The translations under genes were made by a program, and so were the position numbers. The notes beneath the pieces are model-generated. The model saw only the letters and a list, made by a program, of their open reading frames with translations. It was not told where the DNA came from and ran no database searches. A DNA stretch of 64,000 nucleotides, from positions 1,736,001-1,800,000 of the forward strand of contig NZ_CP056080.1 in assembly GCF_014217215.1 (NCBI RefSeq), read 5' to 3'. Source of the DNA: Rothia nasimurium. Lineage in GTDB: Bacteria > Actinomycetota > Actinomycetes > Actinomycetales > Micrococcaceae. Positions 55,205 through 64,000 of this stretch are shown here, in pieces (the stretch's first letter is position 1; each line of letters begins with the position of its first letter).

Positions 55205-57163
55205 ATGAAAGACGATCACGTTTTTTACTCTGCCGTGCACCCCCACGAGGGGCAGCGACGCTTTGTCCTGCGCGGTCTCGACGGCGTCCGCGCTATCGCG
55301 GTGCTGCTGGTGCTGGTGTACCATTTCTGGCCCCAGTACCTGCCCGGGGGCATGATTGGCGTTGATATTTTCTTCGTTATCTCGGGTTATCTGATTACTG
55401 CCCTACTACTGCGCGAGGGTGCCTACACCGGCAAGATGGATATCGTTTCTTTCTGGGTGCGGCGTCTGCGCCGCCTGGTACCGGCTTTTGCCCTGCTGAC
55501 CCTGGTAGTAGGTTCTTTAGCCCTGCTCGTGGGCGGCGACGCGCAGGTCGGCCTGGGCCGCCAGATTCTCGGTGCTTTTACCTACTCGTCGAACTGGCTG
55601 CTGATCTGGGCCGGTAACGACTATTTCACGCAAACCTCCCCTGAGCTCATGACCAATTTCTGGTCGCTGGCGGTTGAAGAGCAGTTCTACCTGTTCTGGC
55701 CCGTGGTGATGGTCATTGTCTTTATGTTTACTGCCAAGTGGTGGCAGCGGGCTCTTGTTCCTGGCGTTTTGGGTGCCCTGTCGCTGCTGGCTGCGGTCGT
55801 ACTGGGGCTACTGGGTGCTTCCACCACCCGCCTCTACTACGGCACCGATACCCACCTTTACGGCCTGATGCTGGGCGTCCTGCTGGCCATGATGATTCCC
55901 TGGTCCATGTACCCGCCCGTTGATGACCGCCTCTACCCCCTGGTCGGCTACGGCAACGGTATCTGGGGCTGGCTGCGCCAGCTGGTCGGTTGGGTGAGCC
56001 TGGTCGCCGTCATTCCCTTTGCACTCACCCTTTCAGACCACAGCTCCTGGCTCATGCCCTGGGGCCTGCTGGTGGGTTCTCTTTTGGGTATGGGTATTAT
56101 TCAGGCCCTGCTTCCGGACGTCCGTGGCGGCACCTCCGGGCTCTTTCGGGGCTTGCTGTCCCTAGCTCCCCTGCGCTGGATTGGCCAGCGCTCCTACGGT
56201 ATCTACCTCTGGCACTGGCCCCTGATGGTGCTCACCCACTACACCTTTGGCGCGGCGCGCTCCCCCTGGGTGAACGTCGGTGTGCTGTTCTTGACCCTCA
56301 TCGTTGCGGGGCTGTCGTATATGTATGTGGAACAGCCTGTTCGGCATCTGGGTTTCCGCGGGGCACTATCAGCCTGGTTCTCAGCCATGGTGGCACCGAC
56401 TGGCCGGGCCCTGCCGGTGGGCGCAGCCGTCCTTGCCGGTGTAACCCTCATTGCCACCGTTTTTGCGCTACGTACCGCACCTGCCATGACCCAGGCTGAA
56501 GCCGTGGTGGCAGCCGGTGCCAACTACGCGCAGGCGTCCGCGCCTGCACCCCAGCCGACTACCGCATCAACTGCTCCCAGCCCACCAGTTGAGGCCAGCG
56601 CTTCAGCTGAACCGACGGAAAGCGCCAGCCCCTCCCCCAGCGCCTCCGCTTCGAAGGTGGCCGCTGTTGATGGGTCCCAGGTGACGATTGTGGGTGACTC
56701 GGTCACGCTGGCTTCTTCGATTGCCCTGGGCGAGGCTATGCCCCAGGCCCTGGTCAATGCGGAAGTTTCCCGCACCAGCGCAGCTGCCCTGCCCGTTGTG
56801 AAGCAGATGGTAGATTCGGGGCAGATGCGCGATGTACTTGTACTGTCGGTAACCGCCAACTCTACTTTCACCGTAGATCAGCTAGAACAGCTCAAGGCAT
56901 CAGTGTCGCCTAACGGGGAGCGCAAGATTGTGCTGGTAACCGGCGTTGGCCCGGCAAACCTAACCTGGATTGAGCCCTCTAACCAGGTGATTCGCGAGTT
57001 CGCGGCGCAGAACCCCGATACGGTCTTTATTGCCGACTGGCAGGCAGCGGCCAAGGGCCACCCCGAGTACCTGGTCTCCGACGGCGTGCACCCGCAAAAT
57101 GAAGGCCTGACCGCCTACGCCCAGACCGTCAAGGACGCTGTGGCGAAGGCGCTGGCGGGATAA
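55205..57163 (+). CDS. OafA/YrhL-type acyltransferase with an SGNH domain
   Basis: Integral membrane O-acyltransferase that modifies a cell-surface polymer. The 652 residues (start ATG 55205, AAGGGA upstream) comprise about ten helices (25-395), with the acyltransferase-3 signature FVLRGLDGVRAIAVLLVLVY, then VDIFFVISGYLITALLL and a conserved WSLAVEEQFYLFWPV. A Pro/Ala/Ser/Thr linker (about 440-485) leads to a C-terminal SGNH-like domain: VTIVGDSVTLASS (about 495-507, catalytic Ser) and DGVHPQNEGLTAYA (about 622-635, Asp and His). Such two-domain enzymes acetylate peptidoglycan, teichoic acids or other glycans; the actual acceptor is unknown. Confidence 0.92.
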   Translation: MKDDHVFYSAVHPHEGQRRFVLRGLDGVRAIAVLLVLVYHFWPQYLPGGMIGVDIFFVISGYLITALLLREGAYTGKMDIVSFWVRRLRRLVPAFALLTLVVGSLALLVGGDAQVGLGRQILGAFTYSSNWLLIWAGNDYFTQTSPELMTNFWSLAVEEQFYLFWPVVMVIVFMFTAKWWQRALVPGVLGALSLLAAVVLGLLGASTTRLYYGTDTHLYGLMLGVLLAMMIPWSMYPPVDDRLYPLVGYGNGIWGWLRQLVGWVSLVAVIPFALTLSDHSSWLMPWGLLVGSLLGMGIIQALLPDVRGGTSGLFRGLLSLAPLRWIGQRSYGIYLWHWPLMVLTHYTFGAARSPWVNVGVLFLTLIVAGLSYMYVEQPVRHLGFRGALSAWFSAMVAPTGRALPVGAAVLAGVTLIATVFALRTAPAMTQAEAVVAAGANYAQASAPAPQPTTASTAPSPPVEASASAEPTESASPSPSASASKVAAVDGSQVTIVGDSVTLASSIALGEAMPQALVNAEVSRTSAAALPVVKQMVDSGQMRDVLVLSVTANSTFTVDQLEQLKASVSPNGERKIVLVTGVGPANLTWIEPSNQVIREFAAQNPDTVFIADWQAAAKGHPEYLVSDGVHPQNEGLTAYAQTVKDAVAKALAG

Positions 57164-57250
57164 GGTCGTTGCAGGGCCGGGCCGTCAGGTCTGTGCCGTG
57201 TCACGGGCTGTTCCCCGGCTCCCGGCGTCCTTCCCGCGTTTGCCCGCTTT

Positions 57251-57317
57251 TCCCCTCACTTTGTACCACGTGCTGCCCAGATTTATCCCCAAAAGTGGGC
57301 AGGACGCGGTACAAAGT
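57251..57317. repeat. 67-bp palindromic repeat, copy 1
   Basis: Contains the inverted pair ACTTTGTACC (57258-57267) and GGTACAAAGT (57308-57317) and an inner CTGCCCA/TGGGCAG pair. It is identical to the copy at 58439-58505 at all but two positions, in the same orientation. It lies between the acyltransferase gene and the end of the DUF559-like gene; the two copies bracket that gene. Confidence 0.85.
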
Positions 57318-57319
57318 AG

Positions 57320-58255
57320 CTAGAGCGGCGCCCCTCTGCGCAGTTCAAGCATTGCAGCAATTTCACTGGCTACCTGCTCCGGATGGTTTCTCACCTGCGC
57401 CCAGCTATACCGAAGAACAATCCAGCCCTGATTCTGCAGCTGTTTCTCACGCTTGCGCTCTGACATAACAGCCCGATCAGTAGGCCCGTAGTCCGTGTAT
57501 TTGATGTGGCCATCAAACTCAACAATGACCTTCTCATCCTCGTACAGAAAATCAGGTCTATATACCCTACCTCCAACCACTACGTTTACTTGCTGTGCAG
57601 GTCTCGGTAGACCACCGTCAATAATTGCGATCAATAGAAGAGTTTCACCGGGGCTTTCGCACAGGCTACTGAGATACGGAAGTGTAGCCCGCGCTCGGCG
57701 TGCTCCCCGGCCCTTGAGCCTATACAGCCGCTCTTCTAAAGCTTCACTCGTTGTAAGCTGCCGATTCAAAGCCGAGTTGATAATGCACACCGATTCGCTC
57801 AGCTCCAGGTATCTCGCACAGTCATCGAGTGTCTGTAGCAGGCTAGTTGCTCGCACTGTTCCTGATATGTATGCGATAGGCACAGAAGGTTTTACAGTGT
57901 AATGCTTGATGATTCCTTGAGCGCGGCCTCGAGTATTCGAGCCAGCCAGAATATCGACCAGGTTCTCTGAAGCAATGACGCTAAGGCCATGGAGCCAGGC
58001 AGCGCTCCTGTGGCTGAAGATAGCATCAGGGTTCTGTTTTGCGTAGGCAGCTATGGCGTAGGGGTATCGCTCGGCTGGTCGCAGAGAGTTATAGATAGAG
58101 CTTGGGCAGAATATGCCGGGGCGTAATTGCACGAGCTCGCCGCGGTGCATTTTGCGTGTGATGGTGGAGTTGCATAGGCCGGCGGCTACAAGTTCGGCGC
58201 GGGTGGAAACGAAGGTTAGAGGTTCAGCGATCCGCATAGGGTGAGTTTGGCTCAC
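57320..58255 (-). CDS. AbiEi-like / DUF559 nuclease-like protein
   Basis: The 311 residues look like an AbiEi-type winged helix at the N-terminus (STRAELVAAGLCNSTITRKM, then HRGELVQLRPGIFCP; about 14-50), as in type IV antitoxins, followed by an AbiEi-like middle and a C-terminal DUF559/Vsr-type fold (about 205-300). The latter keeps a PD-(D/E)xK-like core, YRPDFLYEDEKVIVEFDG (Asp, Glu, then Lys in KREKQLQNQGWIVLRYSW). No AbiEii toxin gene is next to it. The protein may be a nuclease-linked regulator or a defence remnant. It is flanked by the two 67-bp repeats and its GC content is lower than neighbouring genes. Confidence 0.75.
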   Translation of the reverse strand: MSQTHPMRIAEPLTFVSTRAELVAAGLCNSTITRKMHRGELVQLRPGIFCPSSIYNSLRPAERYPYAIAAYAKQNPDAIFSHRSAAWLHGLSVIASENLVDILAGSNTRGRAQGIIKHYTVKPSVPIAYISGTVRATSLLQTLDDCARYLELSESVCIINSALNRQLTTSEALEERLYRLKGRGARRARATLPYLSSLCESPGETLLLIAIIDGGLPRPAQQVNVVVGGRVYRPDFLYEDEKVIVEFDGHIKYTDYGPTDRAVMSERKREKQLQNQGWIVLRYSWAQVRNHPEQVASEIAAMLELRRGAPL

Positions 58256-58438
58256 CCAGTATGAGATTTTCTACTACTCGGTAATCTGTGGATAGCGGAT
58301 AAGAATCTTGGGCCTAGCCAGGGATCTTTGGGGCGTTCTTTTGGTGAAGTGAAGACGCTTTGTTTCGCCTTCCGTTCACAGGGGTTGACAGGCTGTCGTT
58401 TACCCGCTTCGGGGAGGGGTTGTCCGCTTGCCCTGCAT

Positions 58439-58505
58439 TCCCCTCACTTTGTACCACATGCTGCCCAGATTTAGCCCCAAAAGTGGGCAGGACGCGGTAC
58501 AAAGT
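58439..58505. repeat. 67-bp palindromic repeat, copy 2
   Basis: Second copy of the element at 57251-57317, with two substitutions. It lies in the 317-bp gap between the DUF559-like gene and the M16 peptidase gene. The region 58256-58438 shows no gene; 58534-58565 is the M16 terminator. Confidence 0.85.
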
Positions 58506-58533
58506 GGCAAGGTGCCCGTAGAGAGCGCAAAAA

Positions 58534-58565
58534 GAAGGACGCCCGCAGATAAGCAGGCGCCCTCC
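58534..58565 (-). terminator. Terminator after the M16 peptidase gene
   Basis: GGGCGCCTGC and GCGGGCGTCC (minus strand) pair over ten positions with two G-U pairs around a six-base loop, followed by TTCTTTTTG. Confidence 0.7.
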
Positions 58566-58572
58566 CTAAAGT

Positions 58573-59904
58573 TTATTTGACGATGGTGGTGACCCACTCC
58601 TGGTCTGCCAGGTAGCGGGCGAGGTCGTTGACCTGGTCGGCGGTTACTGATCGAACACCATCGAGTAGCTCATCGATCGAGAGGAACTTACCCGAGTCCA
58701 GCTCGGCCCGGCCCAGGCGGCTCATGCGGGAGCCGGCGTCCTCACTGCCCAGTACAGTGGAGCCGCCCAGCTGCCCAACAACCTTCTCAAGTTCTTCCTG
58801 CATGATACCGTCACGTACAAACTCGTCAAAAGTAGAGCGCATGAGCTCGGTGACCTGCTCTGCCTTGGCAGGCAGGCAGCCAGCGTACATGCCGAAGTAG
58901 CCGGCGTCTGAGTAGGATCCGGTAAAGGAGAAGGTGGAGTAGGCGAGGCCGCGCTTTTCGCGGATTTCCTGGAAGAGACGGGACGACATTCCCCCTCCCA
59001 GGGCGGAGTTGAGCACGCTCATGGCGTAGCGGCGCTCGTCGCCGGCGATGAGGCCGGGGCAGCCCATCACGATGTTGGTCTGTTCAAAGCCCTTTTCAAG
59101 TGTTTTTTCGCGGGCACCGGGCACAATGTCGCTCTGGTGGCGGACGCGGCGCGGGGCTGGCAGGGCCTCTTCGGTGAGGTCCCAGCCGCGATTGGCTAGG
59201 GACTCAAGCACCAGGTTGACGATTTCGGAGTGGTTGAGGCTGCCCGCTGCTGAGATAACCAGGCGGTCGGGGGTGTAGAACTTTTTGTAGTGTTCCCAGA
59301 CCTTGTCTCGGGCGACGTCGGTGATTTCCTGCGGGGTGCCGCCGATGGGGCGGCCCAGCGGGTTGTTGCCCATGAGCTGTTCGATGAAGGATTCGAAGGC
59401 GACGTCGGTGGGGTCGTCCTGGTCCATGGCGATTTCTTCGAGGATGACGCCGCGTTCCTGTTCCAGCAGGGTGGGGTCGAGCTTGGCGCCGGTAACCATG
59501 TCAGCGATGACGTCGATAGCCATGGGGGTGTCTTCATCGAGCACGCGGGCGTAGTAGCAGGTGTGCTCCTTGGCGGTGAGGGCGTTGGATTCGCCGCCTA
59601 CCCGGTCAAAGGCATGGGCGATATCGAGGGCGGTGCGATTTTCAGTGCCTTTGAAGAGCAGGTGTTCGAGGAAGTGGGTGGAGCCTAGCATGCCGGGCTG
59701 TTCGTCGCGGGAGCCTACCCCGACCCAGAAACCGATGGAGACGCTGCGTTGGGAGGGCATGCGCTCGGTGATGACGCGGACGCCGCCCGGCAGCACGGAA
59801 CGGCGTACTTCGTTGCCTCCCCCACCGGCGTAGATGAGACGGCCGGTGCGGTAGTTGAGCTCGTCGGTGAGGTCAGCGGTTTCAAGGGGTAGAAGGACAG
59901 GCAT
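58573..59904 (-). CDS. M16 family zinc metallopeptidase
   Basis: Pitrilysin-type peptidase, 443 residues, as in mitochondrial-processing-peptidase-like proteins. The zinc site is complete: HFLEHLLFKGT (HxxEH, about 83-93) with the distal glutamate in NALTAKEHTCYYAR (about 112-125). The second M16 half is in place (about 220-410; GMSSRLFQEIREKRGLAYS). Physiological substrate is unknown; relatives process small peptides. It follows pnp in the same direction (114-bp gap with the pnp terminator), a conserved order in actinobacteria. Confidence 0.93.
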   Translation of the reverse strand: MPVLLPLETADLTDELNYRTGRLIYAGGGGNEVRRSVLPGGVRVITERMPSQRSVSIGFWVGVGSRDEQPGMLGSTHFLEHLLFKGTENRTALDIAHAFDRVGGESNALTAKEHTCYYARVLDEDTPMAIDVIADMVTGAKLDPTLLEQERGVILEEIAMDQDDPTDVAFESFIEQLMGNNPLGRPIGGTPQEITDVARDKVWEHYKKFYTPDRLVISAAGSLNHSEIVNLVLESLANRGWDLTEEALPAPRRVRHQSDIVPGAREKTLEKGFEQTNIVMGCPGLIAGDERRYAMSVLNSALGGGMSSRLFQEIREKRGLAYSTFSFTGSYSDAGYFGMYAGCLPAKAEQVTELMRSTFDEFVRDGIMQEELEKVVGQLGGSTVLGSEDAGSRMSRLGRAELDSGKFLSIDELLDGVRSVTADQVNDLARYLADQEWVTTIVK

Positions 59905-59950
59905 ATCAGTCAGGTCTTTCTGATGGGGAAAGTAAGAAATTGAACGAGTA

Positions 59951-59983
59951 AGAGGGGGCAGACACCGGGTGTCTGCCCCCTCT
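59951..59983 (-). terminator. Terminator of pnp
   Basis: A 15-base stem (AGAGGGGGCAGACAC and its complement) with a three-base loop follows the pnp gene. A short TTACTC follows on the minus strand. Confidence 0.8.
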
Positions 59984-60018
59984 ATCTGCTTCGTACGGTA
60001 GAAGCTACGGAGCGGTCA

Positions 60019-62247
60019 TTACTCTTCGTCGCCGCTCTCTTCGCCTTCGGCTACGACGGGTACCAGGGACAGCTTGCCGCGGTCGTCAATCTTGGAAATC
60101 TCGACCTGGACCTTCTGGCCTACGCCGACGACGTCCTCAACGTCGTCCACGCGCTTGCCGTCGTTGAGCTTGCGCAGCTCGGAGATATGCAGCAGGCCGT
60201 CCTTACCGGGGGTCAGTGAGACGAAGGCACCGAAGGTGGTGGTCTTCACGACGGTACCCAGGTAGCGTTCCCCAATCTCGGGAACCTGCGGGTTAGCAAT
60301 CGCGTTAATTGCTGCGCGGGCTGCTTCGGCAGAGGGGCCATCGGTAGCGCCGATGTAGACGGTGCCGTCGTCCTCGATGGAGATGTCGGTGCCGGTGTCT
60401 TCCTGGATCTGGTTGATCATCTTGCCCTTGGGGCCGATGACCTCACCGATCTTGGCGACGGGGACCTGGATGGAGATGACGCGGGGTGCGTAGTCGCTCA
60501 TCTCGTCGGGTGCATCGATAGCTGCGTTGATGACCTCGAGGATGTGCAGGCGGGCTTCACGGGCCTGGGTCAGGGCGCCGGCCAGAACGGAGGCGGGGAT
60601 ACCGTCGAGCTTGGTGTCCAGCTGGATAGCGGTCACGAACTCAGAAGTACCTGCGACCTTGAAGTCCATATCGCCCAGGGCGTCCTCAGCACCGAGAATA
60701 TCGGTGAGGGCTGCGTAGCGGGTTTCGCCGTTGACCTCATCAGAGACAAGACCCATAGCGATACCGGCGACGGGTGCGCGCAGGGGCACACCGGCGTTCA
60801 GCAGGGAGAGGGTGGAGGCACAGACGGAACCCATGGAGGTAGAACCGTTGGAGCCCAGGGCTTCAGAGACCTGACGGATAGCGTAGGGGAACTCTTCGCG
60901 TGAGGGCAGGATCGGGGTGATCGCGCGCTCGGCAAGAGCACCGTGGCCGATTTCGCGACGCTTGGGTGAGCCCACGCGACCGGTTTCGCCGGTTGAGTAG
61001 GGCGGGAAGTTGTAGTGGTGGATGTAGCGCTTGGACTTGACCGGGTAGAGGGAGTCCAGCTGCTGCTCCATCTTGAGCATGTTCAGGGTGGTGACGCCCA
61101 TGATCTGGGTTTCGCCGCGTTCGAAGATGGCAGAGCCGTGGACGCGAGGCAGTACCTCAACCTCAGCGGTGAGCTGACGGATATCGGTCAAGCCGCGGCC
61201 GTCGATACGGACCTGGTCGGTGAGGATGCGCTGACGCACAACGTGCTTGGTCAGGGCGTTGAAAGCTGCGTTGACTTCGTCCTCGCGGCCCTCGAATTCC
61301 TTACCTTCACCGGCGAGGGACTCTACGATTTCCTGCTGCAGGTCAGCGGACGCGGTTTCGCGGTCCTGCTTACCGGCGATGGAGTAGACCTCAACGATCT
61401 TGGGTTCAAAAGCCTTGACGGCTTCGTCGATTTCTGCGGCACGCTCACCGAAGATGGGCAGCTCCAGAGCGGGCTTGCCGGCGCGCTCAGCCAGGTCAGC
61501 CTGGGCCTTGCAGAGGGCAGCGATGAAGGGCTTAGCAGCTTCGAGGCCCTCAGCAACAACTTCTTCGGTCGGTGCGGTGGCGCCGTCTTCCTTGATGAGC
61601 TTCCAGGAGTTATCGGTAGCTTCTGCCTCAACCATCATGATGGCGACGTCTTTGGTGCCGTCAGCCTTGGTCACAACGCGACCGGCTACAGCCATATCGA
61701 AGACAGCGTTTTCAAGCTGGGAGTGCTTGGGGAAGGCAACCCACTGGCCGTCAATCAGGGCAACGCGCACACCGCCGACGGGGCCCGCGAAGGGGGCACC
61801 GGAGAGGGTGGTAGAGCAGGACGCTGCGTTGATTGCTACGGTGTTGTAGATTTCGTCGGGCTCAATGGTGAGCACAGTGACAACGACCTGCACCTCGTTG
61901 CGGATGCCCTTCTTGAAGGCAGGACGCAGGGGGCGGTCGATCAGACGGGCAGCCAGGATCGCTTCGGTTGAGGGGCGGCCTTCACGGCGGAAGAAGGAGC
62001 CGGGGATCTTACCGGCTGCGTACATGCGCTCTTCAACGTCTACGGTCAGGGGGAAGAAGTCTAAGCCGTCACGGGGGCTCTTGCCGATAGCGGTGGCTGA
62101 GAGCAGGGTGGTGTCGTCGTCGATGGTGACCAGGGCAGAGCCTGCGGCCTGCTTGGCGAGGCGGCCGGTTTCGAAGCGTACTACGCGCTTACCGAACTTG
62201 CCGTTGTCAATGATTGCTTCTGCAAACTGAATTTCGGGACCTTCCAA
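60019..62247 (-). CDS. pnp: Polyribonucleotide nucleotidyltransferase (PNPase)
   Basis: Phosphorolytic 3'-5' exoribonuclease, a main component of RNA turnover. The 742 residues contain two RNase PH domains (about 5-230 and 325-555, the second with [19 protein letters not shown] and [14 protein letters not shown]), an all-helical linker, a KH domain (about 583-640; [19 protein letters not shown]) and an S1 domain (about 650-725; [20 protein letters not shown]). It begins with GTTGTCT... no unusual start; the ATG has AGGAAC upstream. The order rpsO-pnp matches most bacteria. Confidence 0.97.
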   Translation of the reverse strand: MEGPEIQFAEAIIDNGKFGKRVVRFETGRLAKQAAGSALVTIDDDTTLLSATAIGKSPRDGLDFFPLTVDVEERMYAAGKIPGSFFRREGRPSTEAILAARLIDRPLRPAFKKGIRNEVQVVVTVLTIEPDEIYNTVAINAASCSTTLSGAPFAGPVGGVRVALIDGQWVAFPKHSQLENAVFDMAVAGRVVTKADGTKDVAIMMVEAEATDNSWKLIKEDGATAPTEEVVAEGLEAAKPFIAALCKAQADLAERAGKPALELPIFGERAAEIDEAVKAFEPKIVEVYSIAGKQDRETASADLQQEIVESLAGEGKEFEGREDEVNAAFNALTKHVVRQRILTDQVRIDGRGLTDIRQLTAEVEVLPRVHGSAIFERGETQIMGVTTLNMLKMEQQLDSLYPVKSKRYIHHYNFPPYSTGETGRVGSPKRREIGHGALAERAITPILPSREEFPYAIRQVSEALGSNGSTSMGSVCASTLSLLNAGVPLRAPVAGIAMGLVSDEVNGETRYAALTDILGAEDALGDMDFKVAGTSEFVTAIQLDTKLDGIPASVLAGALTQAREARLHILEVINAAIDAPDEMSDYAPRVISIQVPVAKIGEVIGPKGKMINQIQEDTGTDISIEDDGTVYIGATDGPSAEAARAAINAIANPQVPEIGERYLGTVVKTTTFGAFVSLTPGKDGLLHISELRKLNDGKRVDDVEDVVGVGQKVQVEISKIDDRGKLSLVPVVAEGEESGDEE

Positions 62248-62300
62248 GGTTCCTCCATTTCTGTTGTCTGCGCCGCGCCTTCGGTCATCGATTGAGGCTC

Positions 62301-62327
62301 ACAGACCCCGCCAATGGGGCTTTCTGT
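62301..62327 (-). other. Hairpin in the pnp leader
   Basis: ACAGA-CCCC and GGGG-ctt-TCTGT form an interrupted stem 54-80 bases upstream of the pnp start. Other bacteria have an RNase III-processed leader there that mediates PNPase autoregulation; this one is a candidate only. Confidence 0.35.
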
Positions 62328-62393
62328 AAACCGCTACCGAGGACCGTCAAAGCACGCGGCGACTTATTTCTATTCTGTAGGTGGTAGGTGTGG

Positions 62394-62465
62394 GTGAGGG
62401 CGTCACCCTCGACCAGCGGCGTCCGACTAGTAAGCCGGATGCGCGGGTTTCGGTGTCGCCCTCAC
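62394..62465 (-). terminator. Hairpin between rpsO and pnp
   Basis: GTGAGGGCG (62394-62402) and CGCCCTCAC (62457-62465) form a perfect nine-base pair around 54 bases, starting 17 bases after the rpsO stop. No T-run; may be a partial terminator or processing site. Confidence 0.45.
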
Positions 62466-62481
62466 GCTCACAAACCTGGTG

Positions 62482-62751
62482 TTATCGGCGGATACCGAGA
62501 CGCTCGATGAGGGCGCGGTAACGCTCGATGTCGACGCTCTTGAGGTAGCCGAGCAGGTTGCGGCGGCGACCAACGAGAATCATCAGACCACGACGTGAGT
62601 GGTGGTCGTGCTTGTGGAACTTGAGGTGTTCGGTCAAGTCGGTGATACGACGAGTCAGAACTGCAACCTGAACCTCGGGTGAACCGGTGTCACCTTCGTG
62701 GGTTGCGTATTCCTTCATGATTTCCTGCTTGATCTTGGGATCAAGAGCCAT
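62482..62751 (-). CDS. rpsO: 30S ribosomal protein S15
   Basis: Primary-binding protein of the 30S subunit. The 89 residues read [20 protein letters not shown], then [36 protein letters not shown], all standard S15 features. In other bacteria S15 represses its own mRNA by binding the leader; no such structure can be identified here. It lies upstream of pnp, 234 bp away. Confidence 0.98.
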   Translation of the reverse strand: MALDPKIKQEIMKEYATHEGDTGSPEVQVAVLTRRITDLTEHLKFHKHDHHSRRGLMILVGRRRNLLGYLKSVDIERYRALIERLGIRR

Positions 62752-62947
62752 GGGTTAACTCCTAGAGTTAGTGCCGTGTGCGGCCCGGTCAACATTTTTG
62801 CTGCCGGGTGGAGGGGCAAGGACGCCGGTGGGCGGCTTTCCCGCTGCAGATAACTGCCACGGACTGCAGTCACATGCATAGTCAACTCTACAGCACAAGC
62901 CAGCCACCGGGAAGAGAGGCCCCGGTGGTAGCTTGCTCACCTGCGGG

Positions 62948-63250
62948 CTACTTCTTTTCGCGGCCAAAGGCTAGGGATGCGAGCACGGTAGCACCGGTAA
63001 CGGCGCACACAGCGGGCCAGGGGCCAATCTTCTTGTGCAGGGCGTGGGAGTAGCCGAAGGCGCCGAGGTAGACGGCGGTGAGGGCAACAGCGGTGCCGGT
63101 TCCGGCGTTCTTCTTCCAGCCGGCAAAGGCAGCAGCGCCACCAGCGGCTAGGGCGACCCCGCCCAGGGCGCGGACGTTAGTAACACGGGCAACCTTGTAG
63201 CCGCCCATCAGGCCGGCTGAGGCAGCAGCGGTGGGAATCAGTACGTTCAT
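62948..63250 (-). CDS. Small membrane protein, unknown function
   Basis: No family is recognised. The 100 residues start at ATG 63250 (GGAG seven bases upstream) and show three or four short hydrophobic helices rich in Ala and Gly (about 5-22, 33-48, 54-72 and 80-95), with basic turns (GWKKNAG, HALHKKIG) and a KK end. This looks like a small integral membrane protein. Its promoter region is shared with the divergent luxS gene. Confidence 0.65.
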   Translation of the reverse strand: MNVLIPTAAASAGLMGGYKVARVTNVRALGGVALAAGGAAAFAGWKKNAGTGTAVALTAVYLGAFGYSHALHKKIGPWPAVCAVTGATVLASLAFGREKK

Positions 63251-63338
63251 GGAAGTACTCCAATCGTTCGTGAACACTTATGTCCTAGCCTACTCCTCCA
63301 GCTAGCGCGAGTTCCCTAAGTACGAGAGAATAGTAAGC

Positions 63339-63821
63339 ATGCAAATCACTGAGAATTTTGAGAAGCAGAAGACTAACGTTGAGTCTTTCGACCTGGATCA
63401 TACCGCTGTGGCGGCTCCCTACGTGCGTGTAGCTGACCGTAAGACCCTGCCGGGTGGGGACGTCCTGATTAAGTACGATGTGCGTTTCACCCAGCCGAAC
63501 AAGGGGCACCTGGGCATGAAGGCGGTTCACTCGATTGAGCACATGACCGCCCACCACATGCGCAATCACACCGACGCTCTGATTGACTTCTCCCCTATGG
63601 GCTGCCAGACCGGTTTCTACGCCCTGACCCTGGGTGTTGAGCCTGCCGATTTTATGCAGATTCTTGAGGCTACGATGAATGACCTGCTGGAGGCCGATGA
63701 GGTTCCGGCCGCTAACGAGGTTCAGTGCGGTTGGGGCGCTAACCACTCCCTCGACGAGGCCCAGGCTGCGGTTCGTGCTTTCCTCGAGAAGAAGGACGAG
63801 TGGGAGCAGGTGATGGCCTAG
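63339..63821 (+). CDS. luxS: S-ribosylhomocysteine lyase
   Basis: Iron-dependent enzyme that splits S-ribosylhomocysteine into homocysteine and DPD, the precursor of autoinducer 2. The 160 residues contain the metal-binding [14 protein letters not shown] (about 59-72) and the second metal-region [15 protein letters not shown] (about 85-99, catalytic Cys). It begins [20 protein letters not shown]. It is followed by a nucleosidase whose GTG shares its first base with the luxS stop codon, so both steps of S-adenosylhomocysteine recycling are translated together. Confidence 0.97.
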   Translation: MQITENFEKQKTNVESFDLDHTAVAAPYVRVADRKTLPGGDVLIKYDVRFTQPNKGHLGMKAVHSIEHMTAHHMRNHTDALIDFSPMGCQTGFYALTLGVEPADFMQILEATMNDLLEADEVPAANEVQCGWGANHSLDEAQAAVRAFLEKKDEWEQVMA

Positions 63822-64000
63822 TGTCGGCTTTTGCTCTTCCCGGCGGCTTTGATAACGCCGCCATCGTGCAGGTAGCCATGGACGAAGAGGCTGCCCCCTT
63901 CCTCACCAAGACCGAGCCGGTCGGTGAGGCCTACGCCCTGGGTGAGGCCATCTTCTACCCCCGGGTGCTTGCCACCGGTACTGATGAGCTAAAGATTCTG
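63821..64000 (+). CDS. mtnN: Methylthioadenosine/S-adenosylhomocysteine nucleosidase, 5' part
   Basis: Only the first 60 residues are in the window; the gene runs off the right end. The protein starts MSAFALPGGFDNAAIVQVAM and continues DEEAAPFL, matching the conserved VAMxEEAxPF beginning of Pfs/MtnN enzymes, which remove adenine from S-adenosylhomocysteine to supply the LuxS substrate. The GTG start overlaps the luxS stop (TAGTG). The frame is open to the last base. Confidence 0.85.
   Translation, partial: MSAFALPGGFDNAAIVQVAMDEEAAPFLTKTEPVGEAYALGEAIFYPRVLATGTDELKIL

Overview
The window is chromosomal DNA of a moderately high-GC actinobacterium. Gene order and protein sequences point to the Micrococcales, most likely Micrococcaceae close to Rothia. 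This is an inference from neighbourhoods such as argCJBD-argFR, hisC / hisB-hisH-priA-sseB / infC-rpmI-rplT, lexA with a divergent LysM gene, miaB-miaA-dapF, recA-recX and clgR-cinA-pgsA-ftsK-rnj-dapA-dapB, plus luxS-pfs; no database search was possible. Most of the window is core genome. I saw no tRNA, rRNA, CRISPR array, insertion sequence or integrase gene.

Layout. 1-6.8 kb: a small ankyrin protein, then the arginine operon read leftward (argC-argJ-argB-argD, a large palindromic repeat, argF-argR) with ARG-box-like operators before argC and argF. 6.9-14.1 kb: a membrane protein, pheS-pheT, small membrane proteins (one broken by an amber codon), a NUDIX hydrolase and a SpoU methyltransferase. 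14.3-22.4 kb: an AT-richer accessory island of apparent foreign origin. It carries a Panacea-domain antitoxin-like gene with a partner gene, a RelB/DinJ antitoxin remnant, and a tightly packed four-gene operon: an adenine-methylase-like protein without NPPY, an Eco57I-like methylase with NPPY, a GIY-YIG nuclease/SF2 helicase fusion and a HEPN protein with an R-x4-H motif. 22.6-30.8 kb: a nitroreductase, infC-rpmI-rplT (infC starts with ATT and has a leader terminator), DUF1844, SseB, and histidine genes including a 56-residue membrane ORF. 30.8-45.3 kb: the SOS module (LysM protein and lexA), a DinG-like helicase, HflX, two methyltransferases, dapF, miaA, miaB, a kinase-fold protein, an amino-acid transporter, recX and recA. 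45.4-54.9 kb: clgR, cinA, pgsA, ftsK, RNase J, dapA and dapB. 55-64 kb: an OafA-like acyltransferase, an AbiEi/DUF559-like protein flanked by two copies of a 67-bp palindromic repeat, an M16 peptidase, pnp, rpsO, luxS and the start of a MTA/SAH nucleosidase gene.

How parts fit together. argC to argR make arginine under ArgR control. The dap genes supply diaminopimelate for peptidoglycan and lysine. lexA, the LysM protein, recA and the DinG-like helicase form a DNA-damage response. rpsO, pnp and RNase J link translation and RNA turnover. luxS and the nucleosidase recycle S-adenosylhomocysteine. The island at 14.3-22.4 kb is the best candidate for an undescribed system: a restriction-modification operon that appears to carry its own HEPN effector beside a toxin-antitoxin pair.
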